From positions 147,633 to 211,632 of the forward strand of contig MGOY01000032.1 in NCBI GenBank assembly GCA_001797275.1: a DNA stretch of 64,000 bases. Reading direction: 5' to 3'. The notes beneath the pieces are model-generated. The model did not search any database, was not told where the DNA came from, and saw nothing but the letters and a program-made list of their open reading frames with translations. The position numbers and the translations under genes were made by a program. The stretch is from Clostridiales bacterium GWF2_38_85. Lineage in GTDB: Bacteria; Bacillota; Clostridia; Oscillospirales; CAG-382. Positions 46,944 to 55,057 of the stretch are shown in pieces. Every line of letters begins with the position of its first letter. Position 1 is the stretch's first letter.

Positions 46944-47327
46944 ATGGAGAAGCATATCATAGATGAAAAAACCGGAATTCCGTATACTTTGATCGGGCAT
47001 TATTACTACCCGTTCGGCGACTTTCCGAACGATGAACCGGAGGAAAAACCTCTCGGCATTTGGGGACGGCGCCATTTGCGGTATATCTGTCAACACAAAC
47101 GAATCCTTTACACTTCGCTGCTGACATCAGGCAAACTAAATAGTTATCTTGCGGATATTAACCGGCAAGCGGAAGAAATGCTTTCTCGGTTGGTAAAGCA
47201 ACTTGCCGAAAAGGAAGGCGTTACCGAGCAACTTAAAGCCACTAACCAAATGGCTTGGGTAGGTGCCATGAATAATATTCGTAATGCAGCAGCAGAAATC
47301 GTAAACCAAGATATAATTTATAAATAA
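46944..47327 (+). CDS. TnpV-family transposon-encoded protein
   Basis: A 127-residue protein with the order TGIPYTLIGHYYYP, LGIWGRRHLRYICQH and RQAEEMLSRLVKQLAEKEGVTEQLKA, as in TnpV of Tn4451-type and related Clostridial elements (PF14198). Function is unknown. The open frame includes an upstream TTG (46938), but ATG 46944 lies 6 nt after AGGAGGG. No recombinase is near, so this is a relic of a mobile element. It marks the change from AT-rich plus-strand genes to the minus-strand array. Confidence 0.75.
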   Translation: MEKHIIDEKTGIPYTLIGHYYYPFGDFPNDEPEEKPLGIWGRRHLRYICQHKRILYTSLLTSGKLNSYLADINRQAEEMLSRLVKQLAEKEGVTEQLKATNQMAWVGAMNNIRNAAAEIVNQDIIYK

Positions 47328-47330
47328 ACT

Positions 47331-47373
47331 ATCGCCCCACAAATTTCATTTATTCTGAAATCTATGGGGCGAT
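47331..47373. terminator. Terminator after tnpV
   Basis: ATCGCCCCA (47331-47339) pairs with TGGGGCGAT (47365-47373), with an inner ATTTCA/TGAAAT stem. It also lies just past the end of the convergent sigma-factor gene. Confidence 0.7.
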
Positions 47374-47402
47374 ATATAATAATACTACTTTATAACTCCG
47401 TC

Positions 47403-49016
47403 TTACGAATCGATTACAAGAACCATCGGCGGTGTTTTATTGCTATTATCAATAAAATCACCTTTTTCAATAGCTTGTTTTATTGTAGCCATTGGAATAG
47501 CATAGCAGGCGTATTTTCGAAATTCCGTGATGCGGTTTTCCAGATGTGATGGTATTGGCAACTTTATTTTAGAAAGTTCGCTTCGCAGCGGTTCTGTCAG
47601 TACTTCCGTTAGTTTATACATGTATTCGATGCGAAGCTGATCCATTTCAAGATATTCCGATTTTTGAATGACGGGAATATTTACTGACGGCTTGTCGTTT
47701 ACATATTTGAATATACCGCATTCGGCGAGGTGTGGAATCGCTTGTAAATACAGCGGATCAAAGGTGACAGCATCTATCGGAATTCCCTTATAAATCAGAT
47801 ACACAAGAGCGCATAGTTTATCATCGTGGATTTCCACCGGTCCACGCTCATATCTGTTTAAATCGGGTTGTGTATCGTAAACATGCAGGCACACCGATTT
47901 TTCGCTGAGAAAATTCTCATATTCAGAACGCCGTTCACCGCCATAGGTATAATACCTGAATTTATAATTTTCAAAGACAAAGTTCAGCGGATATCGGCTA
48001 CCCATAGCAATCCATTTGCCGCCATCCGGACGAAGTGGAAATTCTTCTTCTGCCGGAGCAAATTGGCGCTCGGCTGTGAAAATGCCTGTGGAGAAGATAT
48101 GAAGAATGTAATAGTAAGCACATTTGCCTTGCCACACAGTCGGCATTTCTTGATACCATTGAAATTTTTCAAGCGATTTTACAGCTTCTTTAATGCATTT
48201 CCAGATTTCATTGTAATGCTTCGCTGAAAAATCTATCTGATAATCCAAGACTCCAAGAATCTCTTCAGGTGTAGTGATCATAAAGTCTGTAAATACTTTA
48301 TTGCCTGCTCTTGTCATGAGCTGTCCGACGACCAGATCGTCTACTGCCTTTTCAATATATGCCGTCGGAATTCCAAGAGCACGTGCTATTTCTACTGGGG
48401 TTAAAGGCTTTTCATAAGCTGCAATAAGAATGTTTTGCTTCATCATATCATCAGTAACAAGCGACCAAGGCTCACCATTCAAGCCCATTCTTCCATTGCA
48501 ACTGACATCCAACTTTTCGGGTTGATAACTTTGTTTTTCGTAAGATTCCATCTCATCAAATCCTTTCCGCATTTGCTCTCTGCCATAAGCCAGTCGTGAT
48601 AGCACCGTCCCTTTGGGTAGACCTGATTTGTCGGCAATATCCTGCACCTTTTCACCGTAAAGATAATGGCGAACAATCACCTCACGGTACTTTTCGGCAA
48701 GATAGGCTACCTCACGCCGTACCGTCTCAGCGTTCGGTTTGCTATCTTCTTCGGCATCGTCGATTGGCTCCGCTTCTTCCGGAATAAAATCGATGCTGAC
48801 AGTCGGAAGCTTGTACTTTTTTCTGAGCATATCATAATACTTGTGATTCAAAACGGAGGACAGCCAGGCTTTTGTGTTATCAACAGCCTTATCATATCTC
48901 AGTGCTACCAGTAACACTTCTTGCGTCAGATCTTCTGCATCCTCCAGACTTCTGCATTTCTTCAACGCGATCGAGAACAAATACTCCATATGTTTTTCAA
49001 TTTCGGTTAAGTACAT
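47403..49016 (-). CDS. ECF-type sigma factor with a large C-terminal extension
   Basis: Residues about 1-165 form a normal ECF sigma factor: region 2 (RSLEDAEDLTQEVLLVALRY) and region 4 (YREVIVRHYLYGEKVQDIADKSGLPKGTVLSRL). The remaining 370 residues are not sigma-like. They begin with a winged-helix-like segment (TPVEIARALGIPTAYIEKAVDDL, about 215-250) and continue with mixed alpha/beta sequence of unknown fold. A C-terminal ligand-sensing domain replacing an anti-sigma factor is the obvious idea but is inference. No anti-sigma gene is nearby. AGAGG precedes the ATG, next to a 12-bp palindrome. Confidence 0.82.
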   Translation of the reverse strand: MYLTEIEKHMEYLFSIALKKCRSLEDAEDLTQEVLLVALRYDKAVDNTKAWLSSVLNHKYYDMLRKKYKLPTVSIDFIPEEAEPIDDAEEDSKPNAETVRREVAYLAEKYREVIVRHYLYGEKVQDIADKSGLPKGTVLSRLAYGREQMRKGFDEMESYEKQSYQPEKLDVSCNGRMGLNGEPWSLVTDDMMKQNILIAAYEKPLTPVEIARALGIPTAYIEKAVDDLVVGQLMTRAGNKVFTDFMITTPEEILGVLDYQIDFSAKHYNEIWKCIKEAVKSLEKFQWYQEMPTVWQGKCAYYYILHIFSTGIFTAERQFAPAEEEFPLRPDGGKWIAMGSRYPLNFVFENYKFRYYTYGGERRSEYENFLSEKSVCLHVYDTQPDLNRYERGPVEIHDDKLCALVYLIYKGIPIDAVTFDPLYLQAIPHLAECGIFKYVNDKPSVNIPVIQKSEYLEMDQLRIEYMYKLTEVLTEPLRSELSKIKLPIPSHLENRITEFRKYACYAIPMATIKQAIEKGDFIDNSNKTPPMVLVIDS

Positions 49017-49031
49017 TCGTACACCTCTTTT

Positions 49032-49043
49032 TGAAAGCTTTCA
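49032..49043. promoter_or_regulatory. Perfect 12-bp palindrome before the sigma-factor gene
   Basis: TGAAAGCTTTCA lies directly upstream of the ribosome site of the sigma-factor gene. It could be a small operator, or part of a HindIII-like chance palindrome. Confidence 0.35.
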
Positions 49044-49125
49044 CTTATTAGTCGCAGATTTTGGATTTGATTCGATGGAATTTAAAAAATTATGTCGTCC
49101 AACAAAGCAGATGGCATGGTGATGC

Positions 49126-50001
49126 TTATTTCTTTTCAACCGGAATCCAAACCTCATAATATCTGTTTTTATTCCGCATATCATAATCCGTCCAAAGATG
49201 ATAGATTTCAACAATCAGGTTGCCTTTTTGCTTGTACTCCGAGTTTGGCAGCCATGAATCAAAAATAAGTTCAAACAGCTTAGGAAATTCTTCCCACGCA
49301 AGCCCTCCACACTCTGTCTTGAAAGCTGCATAAGTCCCTGACAGAATGATATGCTTTTCAAGTGCATCATTTTTTGTATCTGCTTTTGCTCGTGCAATTG
49401 TGTATTTACCGTCTTGCCAAATACCGTACCACACACCGTCATAGGAATGGTTTGACGGTTGGTTCCAGCAACCTTCGCATATTTGTCCGGGTACAAAGTC
49501 GCATTCTTCCGACCACATGATATGTCGTAATTCTTCTCTTGTTTTGTACCCCTGTCCGTCAAACAGCTTTGACACGCCGTAAACTTCGGTTTGCGGGGTA
49601 TCAATAATTCTGAAATCCATTTCCTTTGCTCCTTTTATCATAATGTAGAAGGAAGCAGGCGGATATATCTTTAACGATTCATGTGAATTTCGTGCCAGTG
49701 TCGGCGTAATACCATGCTGCCGAATGAATGCTTTAGTAAAAGCATCTGCGCTGTCCCAGCCATATTTCACTGCAATATCAATTACTTTTGAATTGCTGTT
49801 TTGCAGTTCATATGCTGCAAGTGTTAGCCTTCTGCGGCGTATGTATTCATTCAGCGTCATACCGGTCATGTAACTGAAAAATCGAGTAAAGCTGTCTTTG
49901 TTCACGCAGGCTATTCTGGCAACCGCATCTAAATCAACTTCATCACATAGATTTGATTCAATATACATGACGGCAGAGTTGAGTTGTTTTAACATATCCA
50001 T
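49126..50001 (-). CDS. AraC-family regulator with GyrI-like effector domain
   Basis: Two helix-turn-helix motifs fill the N-terminal 100 residues (DLDAVARIACVNKDSFTRFF and DIAVKYGWDSADAFTKAF), followed by a GyrI-like/AraC effector-binding domain (about 125-290) that usually binds hydrophobic or amphiphilic compounds. Such proteins activate drug-response genes. GTG 50010 is next to the ribosome site, while ATG 50001 lies 8 nt after GGGAGG and is preferred. It heads or belongs to the minus-strand array together with the sigma factor gene. Confidence 0.9.
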   Translation of the reverse strand: MDMLKQLNSAVMYIESNLCDEVDLDAVARIACVNKDSFTRFFSYMTGMTLNEYIRRRRLTLAAYELQNSNSKVIDIAVKYGWDSADAFTKAFIRQHGITPTLARNSHESLKIYPPASFYIMIKGAKEMDFRIIDTPQTEVYGVSKLFDGQGYKTREELRHIMWSEECDFVPGQICEGCWNQPSNHSYDGVWYGIWQDGKYTIARAKADTKNDALEKHIILSGTYAAFKTECGGLAWEEFPKLFELIFDSWLPNSEYKQKGNLIVEIYHLWTDYDMRNKNRYYEVWIPVEKK

Positions 50002-50070
50002 CCGTTTCACCTCCCAATTATGATTTTAACAGGAGCAGAATAAAAACATCCGACTTTTTGTGGGCAGGAA

Positions 50071-51237
50071 TCAACAAACAACAGTATTACAATCATTGAA
50101 TTCCGCAAAGCGTTTCAGACATCGCTCGACGGCAAACGCAAGAGTTTTTGTTTGTCTTACGCCATCCTCGTACCAACGGTTGTTTATCGCCTCTACGCGC
50201 CCGACAAATCGGCCGCCGTAAAGAATCGGCAGAACATATGCGCCATATTTCCGTTTTTCGTCGGGTGTATAGATCTCCCAGCTGTATTCAAAGCCGAAGA
50301 TCGTTCTGATAAGCTGCTTGTCCCACAGAAACGGATCAAGAGGAGCTATCAGCTCACAGCGCGGCTTGAAATCGGAGGTTGACAGCACTTGATTAAGGAG
50401 CGGCTTGTTTTCGGTCAGGTAGTAAAGTGTGTTTTTCAAGCCGTCGACAGTCAGTTCGGATATCGTCCCATCATCCGACAACATACTGAAAATTCGATGA
50501 CGGTTTTCGGTAGTCAAGTTCCACACGTTGTTCGAGAAGCCGGACGGTCGATCCCAAATAAGCCCCGCGGCACCTATCCTGTGCAACATACGCCATTTCT
50601 GATACTCGAAATCATCCGACAGCGGTTCGGGAGCGTTTAATATCTCGGCGGGGATGTACCGCCGGGCAAGGTCGTAATATTTACGGCTTCCTTTTTTATG
50701 ATGGATAACCAGCTCGCCTGTGGAATAAAGCTGCTCGAGCACAGACCGCGCGGTGTTAGACTCGCCGCCCCAATTACCGCTCCAATGAATTTGTGAATGC
50801 CAGCGCATTTTACCGGTCAGCGGCAATTCTTCGGCACTTACAGCGCCGTTTCTTTCGATAAATTCCTTTGCCTGTTCCTCAAGTTCTGACAGTCCTTCGA
50901 ACTTTTTACCACCCGCGCGAGCCGCTTTGCGGTAACGCTCAAAATACGGCCAATACTCCGTTGGGATAATCGAGAGTTGCTTGTCCGGATAATCAAACAG
51001 TGCTCTGTCACAGTACAGCAGCTCGGAAAGAAACTCCTTCTTAAAGCCCTTGACCCGCGATTGGAGCGTCAATTCAGCCATTTTCCCGCAAACATCGACC
51101 GGGTCGAACTGAATACAGCCAGCCTGCCTGACATATTCAAGCGCACCCTGCTTGCCGGTGAATTTGTGTTCGCCGAGTAAGCTTTGTTTTAAAAGAATAA
51201 ATCGGCGGGCTTGTTCTTTGGTAATATTCAATTTCAT
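50071..51237 (-). CDS. YcaQ/AlkZ-family winged-helix DNA glycosylase-like protein
   Basis: AlkZ and AlkX (YcaQ) excise bulky alkylated bases or unhook DNA crosslinks. This 388-residue protein matches HTH_42 (PF06224): N-terminal RRFILLKQSLLG and GCIQFDPVDVCG, where QFD fits the Q-phi-D catalytic motif of the YcaQ subgroup; central winged helices; and a C-terminal LIAPLDPFLWDK with GGRFVGRVE. The start ATG overlaps the stop of the ridA relic by 4 nt (ATGA), so both once formed a translationally coupled pair. A second AlkZ-like gene is found 1.3 kb upstream. Confidence 0.85.
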   Translation of the reverse strand: MKLNITKEQARRFILLKQSLLGEHKFTGKQGALEYVRQAGCIQFDPVDVCGKMAELTLQSRVKGFKKEFLSELLYCDRALFDYPDKQLSIIPTEYWPYFERYRKAARAGGKKFEGLSELEEQAKEFIERNGAVSAEELPLTGKMRWHSQIHWSGNWGGESNTARSVLEQLYSTGELVIHHKKGSRKYYDLARRYIPAEILNAPEPLSDDFEYQKWRMLHRIGAAGLIWDRPSGFSNNVWNLTTENRHRIFSMLSDDGTISELTVDGLKNTLYYLTENKPLLNQVLSTSDFKPRCELIAPLDPFLWDKQLIRTIFGFEYSWEIYTPDEKRKYGAYVLPILYGGRFVGRVEAINNRWYEDGVRQTKTLAFAVERCLKRFAEFNDCNTVVC

Positions 51238-51595
51238 ACTTCTCGTTTATCTTGCGGTTTATATGCTACCCCGTCGATCATGCACAGGCACTCCGAATCG
51301 AGAAATTTGCTTGTCGAGGTCATTCTCGCCGGGAAGCAGCCCTACTCATAAAAAACCTCTATTGCTCCGTCAAAATCCGACAAGTCATATCGTTCAGTGT
51401 TGCACCTGCCTGAGCTAACGTGTTTTTTGCACGCTCAAAAACGGCTCTCATTTGGTGTGTGATATCTCTTTTGTCAAAGCCACCCGCGTGATGCGCAAGA
51501 TAAATAAAATTCCCGGCAACGACACAGGACGGACAGGTCTCGTCCCCACAATGTGTCGGCATTCTTTTTATATTTGATGTTTCCATAAAATCCAC
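51234..51595 (-). pseudogene. ridA: Broken RidA (YjgF) family gene
   Basis: RidA proteins hydrolyse reactive imine and enamine intermediates. The first frame reads a normal RidA N-terminus (CVVAGNFIYLAHHAGG, FERAKNTLAQAGATLNDM) and then goes out of frame and stops. The rest lies in another frame: DFDGAIEVFYE, a TAG stop, then GCFPARMTSTSKFLDSEC and LCMIDGVAYKP. About ten residues of the strand between NDM and DFDG are missing, as are roughly two near the TAG. So there are at least two lesions: a deletion with frameshift near 51375 and a second, in-frame stop near 51313. Its promoter carries the shared 18-bp element, and its stop overlaps the ycaQ-like start. Confidence 0.82.
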
Positions 51596-51615
51596 TTCCG
51601 TTATTTGATGACATT

Positions 51616-51650
51616 ATTATAACAAAGCAATTACGACAGCAGCATGTCAT
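51616..51650 (-). promoter_or_regulatory. Promoter with shared 18-bp element (copy 2), before ridA relic
   Basis: On the minus strand TATAAT (51621-51616) is preceded by a weak -35 (TGCTGC) overlapped by an imperfect palindrome. The element, ACGACARCAGYATGTCAT on the plus strand (51633-51650), has YGACA-N6-TGTCR symmetry. It lies exactly 12 nt from the -10, as in the copy at 56258-56275, and directly after the WYL regulator gene. Confidence 0.6.
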
Positions 51651-52546
51651 AGTTTTTGATATAAAAATAAAATATTTTTTGCAGCCTCAAATACACGCGC
51701 TCTTATATGTTCCGGTGAAATGATTTCAACTCCGTCGCCAAGCGACAGCAACGTACCGAACCAAAAATGCTCGCTTTCGATAACATACAAGGTCATGTCG
51801 CAGTCGCCGTTGTCGTATTCGCACGTTATCTTGCCGTTCAGGTATTCAACGGCTTTTGCCCGTGCTTCGGCTTTACAGCGGACGGTTATTTCGGTGCATT
51901 GCTGCGGAATATTGTCATCGCTTTTTTGCAATATTTTTTCCGCACTTTCGTGTTCTTTTACGAAATCTCCGTCAACAATTTCAGCGTTTCTCATCCGAAT
52001 GAGCTTGTAGGTTCTGTAATCGTTCTTCACTCTCGAATAAGCGAGCAAATACCACGCGTACCAGCGATACACGACGGCGATAGGCTCAACGGTATGGATT
52101 CGTGTGACATTGCCCGCGTTGGTATACTCAAAGCTGACGGGACGCTTTTCCCGAACGGATTCCTCAAGCGTTTGCAGCAGCCGAGTATCGCCCTCGCGTA
52201 GAACAGAAAAGTCAAGAATGATACTGTTTTTAGGATTATCGGCAAGTGAGGTAATTTTCTCCATGGTTGCATTAACTTTGGAATCACCCATGGCTGAGGC
52301 AAAGCCCTTGAGGGCTGTAAGTATAAAGGAATAGTCGTCTTTTGTCACTGTATGCTTATCCATACGATAGCTGTCCGGTAGATAATAACCGCCGTTCGCT
52401 CCGGTTTCTGCTACAACGGGTATTTCAGCTTGACAGAGTGAGTCTATATCCCGAGACACCTCAAATTTATGGGAAAGCTCCGCTGCGGTGGTTTTTCCAT
52501 GATTCAATAAGTATACGGTTATGGCGTATAATCTATCGGTTTTCAT
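51647..52546 (-). CDS. WYL-domain (YafY-type) regulator with shortened recognition helix
   Basis: An N-terminal HTH (about 1-60) is followed by a WYL ligand-binding domain (about 130-215, with TVEPIAVVYRWYAWYLLAYS) and a C-terminal WCX part. In the paralog at 56862 the HTH reads KFEVSRRTINRDIE; here it is KFEVSRDID, missing five residues that belong to the DNA-recognition helix, an in-frame loss of 15 bp. DNA binding is probably impaired. It is the last gene of the VOC-to-WYL polycistron, overlapping the AlkZ-like gene by 4 nt, and the shared element follows its stop. Confidence 0.85.
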   Translation of the reverse strand: MKTDRLYAITVYLLNHGKTTAAELSHKFEVSRDIDSLCQAEIPVVAETGANGGYYLPDSYRMDKHTVTKDDYSFILTALKGFASAMGDSKVNATMEKITSLADNPKNSIILDFSVLREGDTRLLQTLEESVREKRPVSFEYTNAGNVTRIHTVEPIAVVYRWYAWYLLAYSRVKNDYRTYKLIRMRNAEIVDGDFVKEHESAEKILQKSDDNIPQQCTEITVRCKAEARAKAVEYLNGKITCEYDNGDCDMTLYVIESEHFWFGTLLSLGDGVEIISPEHIRARVFEAAKNILFLYQKL

Positions 52547-53589
52547 AATTCTTCTCTCATAAATCGTGCCGGGCTTCTACCGTAATTCTCGGCTGTAATT
52601 GTTTCGATAATTTCGTCATGGCGCTCCTCTGCATTGGGCAGGTCGCAGACAACATCATTCAAATCATACGGACCATTTCGGAAATGACCGACGGAAGCTC
52701 CGTGAAACTCGCCGTCAATCAGCAAATATTGCAGCGGTTCATGGTCATACGGAAGGTTCTCATACAGCGGTTTGAATTGCTCTTTTAACATATGCTCGTT
52801 AGATTTATAAAGAAAATCATTACGGTGGATGGCATATACAAAATGAAGTGGCTTGTCAGTATATGATTGCAGAAAATTTGCATCGCTTTTGAGCATATAT
52901 CCGTTATCAACCAAACACAATATTCCGTCTGAAACAAGATCGTTTATCGCCGCCTTAATTTCCTTTTCCGGCAGTTTATAAAAGGACTTCGCCATTGTGG
53001 TGTCAAACAACACATGACGGTAAGAGAAACGTTGCAATATGATTTTGAGTGCTTCATGCCGGGTGTATTTTCGCAAATTTACATCAGGAAAAGCTTCCGA
53101 AAACTTATACCAACCACGATCCCACTCACCATCATACTGATCCTCATAAATCAAAAACGCTTCCTGCAAGCGGTGAAGCACAGGTGTGATTTCCTTGACA
53201 AGCATTCCTGTTTCTTCCTTCATTTGCTGAATGTTCAGCGGCCCCTCACGCTCGATCAGCTCCAAAATGCGCAGATGTTTTTCGGTAGGATTTTTCAAGG
53301 GCTTAATATAAAGTGTCGCAAACAGCTCCAAATCCGAAGGCTCTATCCAACCGAGATTACCGCCTGCAAATCTGCCTTTAATCAGCTCACGCTTCGCCTG
53401 ACGCTGACGGTTGAATTCAATGTCGTTAAAATCCGCACGGAAACTAAGCGACGGCGGATCACCAAAGCCGTTCCAATAAACATTCTGCCCCGGTTGCATA
53501 TCACGGTAAAGCTGTATGTATTTATCTTCGGTTGCTTTGCGGGTCAGATGTTGTCGCTCCATGCGCAGGGAGATGATTTTGTTTCTCAC
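52543..53589 (-). CDS. Second AlkZ/YcaQ-like winged-helix protein
   Basis: A 348-residue soluble protein with several winged helices (for example PTEKHLRILELIEREGPLNIQQ, residues about 110-135) and a C-terminal YLLIDGEFHGASVGHFRNG strand pair, as in AlkZ-type proteins (HTH_42-like). I see no clear catalytic Q-x-Q or Q-phi-D motif, so it may be a DNA-binding relative and not a glycosylase. It follows the Nudix gene by 11 nt and overlaps the WYL regulator by 4 nt. Another AlkZ-like gene lies 1.3 kb downstream. Confidence 0.6.
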   Translation of the reverse strand: MRNKIISLRMERQHLTRKATEDKYIQLYRDMQPGQNVYWNGFGDPPSLSFRADFNDIEFNRQRQAKRELIKGRFAGGNLGWIEPSDLELFATLYIKPLKNPTEKHLRILELIEREGPLNIQQMKEETGMLVKEITPVLHRLQEAFLIYEDQYDGEWDRGWYKFSEAFPDVNLRKYTRHEALKIILQRFSYRHVLFDTTMAKSFYKLPEKEIKAAINDLVSDGILCLVDNGYMLKSDANFLQSYTDKPLHFVYAIHRNDFLYKSNEHMLKEQFKPLYENLPYDHEPLQYLLIDGEFHGASVGHFRNGPYDLNDVVCDLPNAEERHDEIIETITAENYGRSPARFMREEL

Positions 53590-53600
53590 TTAATATTCTC

Positions 53601-54005
53601 CTATAACTTTACATATCTCTTTATGTATTCCATCATATGATGAATGTTTCCTTCACCGGCAAAACGCTTTACATTAGAGAAATCCTCGTTTGAATTTACC
53701 CATAACAGGTCGTTTTCCTCTCCGCTGACTTCCACTGGAGATGTTAGCACGCCGTAATAAACCTCCAGCAATATACCGCTTTCTATATAAGAAAAATCCA
53801 TTAGGTGAAATAATGTTATATTTTCTTTTGATATGGATGTTTCTTCATAAAGCTCACGGTAAGCAGCTGATTCGTAATTCTCTCCAAATTCTATCTTTCC
53901 ACCGACAAAATTCAAAATACCTTTATATGGTTTTTTTCTTCGGGAACACATCAGTACCTTCTGTTTATCAGGACTGAAAACGATTATTATGTTATATTGT
54001 TTCAC
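53601..54005 (-). CDS. Nudix hydrolase (MutT-like)
   Basis: The Nudix box is clear (GGKIEFGENYESAAYRELYEET), fitting Gx5Ex7REUxEE. The 134-residue enzyme hydrolyses nucleoside diphosphate-linked compounds; damaged nucleotides such as oxidised GTP are a usual target, but this is not shown. It overlaps the YdeI-type gene upstream by 4 nt (ATGA). All neighbours are on the minus strand. Confidence 0.9.
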   Translation of the reverse strand: MKQYNIIIVFSPDKQKVLMCSRRKKPYKGILNFVGGKIEFGENYESAAYRELYEETSISKENITLFHLMDFSYIESGILLEVYYGVLTSPVEVSGEENDLLWVNSNEDFSNVKRFAGEGNIHHMMEYIKRYVKL

Positions 54006-54454
54006 GATTGCTCCCCTAACATTTTTATTAATTTATTCAGTCTGTTTTGCTTCGTTTCGTCTTTTCTCGCAACCTCGATAAAATTCACCTGTTCACGCTT
54101 TAAGTAATCCGGCTGTTTCAAATATTGCTCTAACACACCGCTTTCTTTAAGAGCTTTTTCTATGTGAGCAGGCACAACATATTTGCGAACCTTAGTATCT
54201 TTTTCCAAAGTAACATGAACCGTGTCGCCGATGTCTTTGCCGACTGCTTGTCTTATAAATTCGTTGTAAACTAAGTAATGACCGTTTCTCGACGGAAGCA
54301 AGGTATGATCAAAGCTATGTCCGTCTACCGTTATCAGAACTGGGATGTTACCCTTTGAGCTAAATTCTTTTACCGCTTCATAAGGAAAGTAGAAAACGCT
54401 CCATTTGATTTTACCTTCAAGCTGTTTGATTTCGCTGTCAAATTCATATTTCAT
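54002..54454 (-). CDS. DUF1905/YdeI-like (OmdA) protein
   Basis: The first 95 residues match DUF1905 (KWSVFYFPYEAVKEF, IPVLITVDGHSF, VGKDIGDTVHVTLEKD). The last 50 resemble the YdeI/OmdA region (VPAHIEKALKES...YLKREQVNFIEVARKDETKQNRLNKLIKML). Such proteins are tied to tolerance of peptides and bacteriocins in some bacteria, with unclear mechanism. Coupled by 4-nt overlap to the Nudix gene and 2 nt behind the GNAT gene. Confidence 0.82.
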   Translation of the reverse strand: MKYEFDSEIKQLEGKIKWSVFYFPYEAVKEFSSKGNIPVLITVDGHSFDHTLLPSRNGHYLVYNEFIRQAVGKDIGDTVHVTLEKDTKVRKYVVPAHIEKALKESGVLEQYLKQPDYLKREQVNFIEVARKDETKQNRLNKLIKMLGEQS

Positions 54455-54456
54455 TT

Positions 54457-55044
54457 TTACAACTCTTTTCGCATGACGATACGATCGTCCTGTTCTGCCA
54501 CTTTAATAAATCCGAGCTTCTCATATAACCGGATAGGACCGGGATTATCCCATTCGAATCGCTCGCTACGCTCGACTGGGAAACCTTCGACGGCAATATA
54601 ATCGGCTGCTTTTGCATCATCAATAACACGTTGTAAAAGGGTTGTTGCCACACCTTTTCCACGAAATTCAGGGGCAATTTCATAACAGACCACAGCTTTT
54701 ACACGATTTTCTGCCGGCTTGTAGAATTGCGTAAAATTGCACGATTCGATGGGAAAGTTGGATTTGTCATTACAGTTGCACCAGCCAATTGATATACCGT
54801 CAGCATATGCCAGATATCCTTGCAAAACTCCGGTTTCAATCTGTGCCTCTGCAATTTTTCGAGCCACACGCCCGATGTCAGCTCCAGATATATTTTCATA
54901 TGCTGCTTTAGCTTGTTCTTTGGTCATCTGATAGGGCTGGCAATAGCACCGATAAGGGGAGTTGTCGGTGAATGCCCGATTTTCGAAAAAGTCGAAGTAA
55001 TCATCGGCAAGCTCTGGTGTAAGTGGTTTTATAATTATGTTCAT
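54457..55044 (-). CDS. GNAT acetyltransferase (paralog of the 59446 gene)
   Basis: A GNAT fold with IAPEFRGKGVATTLLQR as the acetyl-CoA loop. The N-terminus IIKPLTPELADDYFDFF...CYCQPYQM is shared with the GNAT gene at 59446 (IIKPLTHDLILDYLDFF...CYC), so the two are paralogs inside the same array. The open frame reaches 55104, but GGGGAG before ATG 55044 sets the start. The substrate is unknown. Confidence 0.9.
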   Translation of the reverse strand: MNIIIKPLTPELADDYFDFFENRAFTDNSPYRCYCQPYQMTKEQAKAAYENISGADIGRVARKIAEAQIETGVLQGYLAYADGISIGWCNCNDKSNFPIESCNFTQFYKPAENRVKAVVCYEIAPEFRGKGVATTLLQRVIDDAKAADYIAVEGFPVERSERFEWDNPGPIRLYEKLGFIKVAEQDDRIVMRKEL

Positions 55045-55057
55045 TTTTATTCTCCCC

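Noticed and set aside
53014..53640. A 208-codon plus-strand frame opposite the second AlkZ-like gene
   Set aside because: It is antisense to a gene with clear domains and array context, and its translation shows no family motif.
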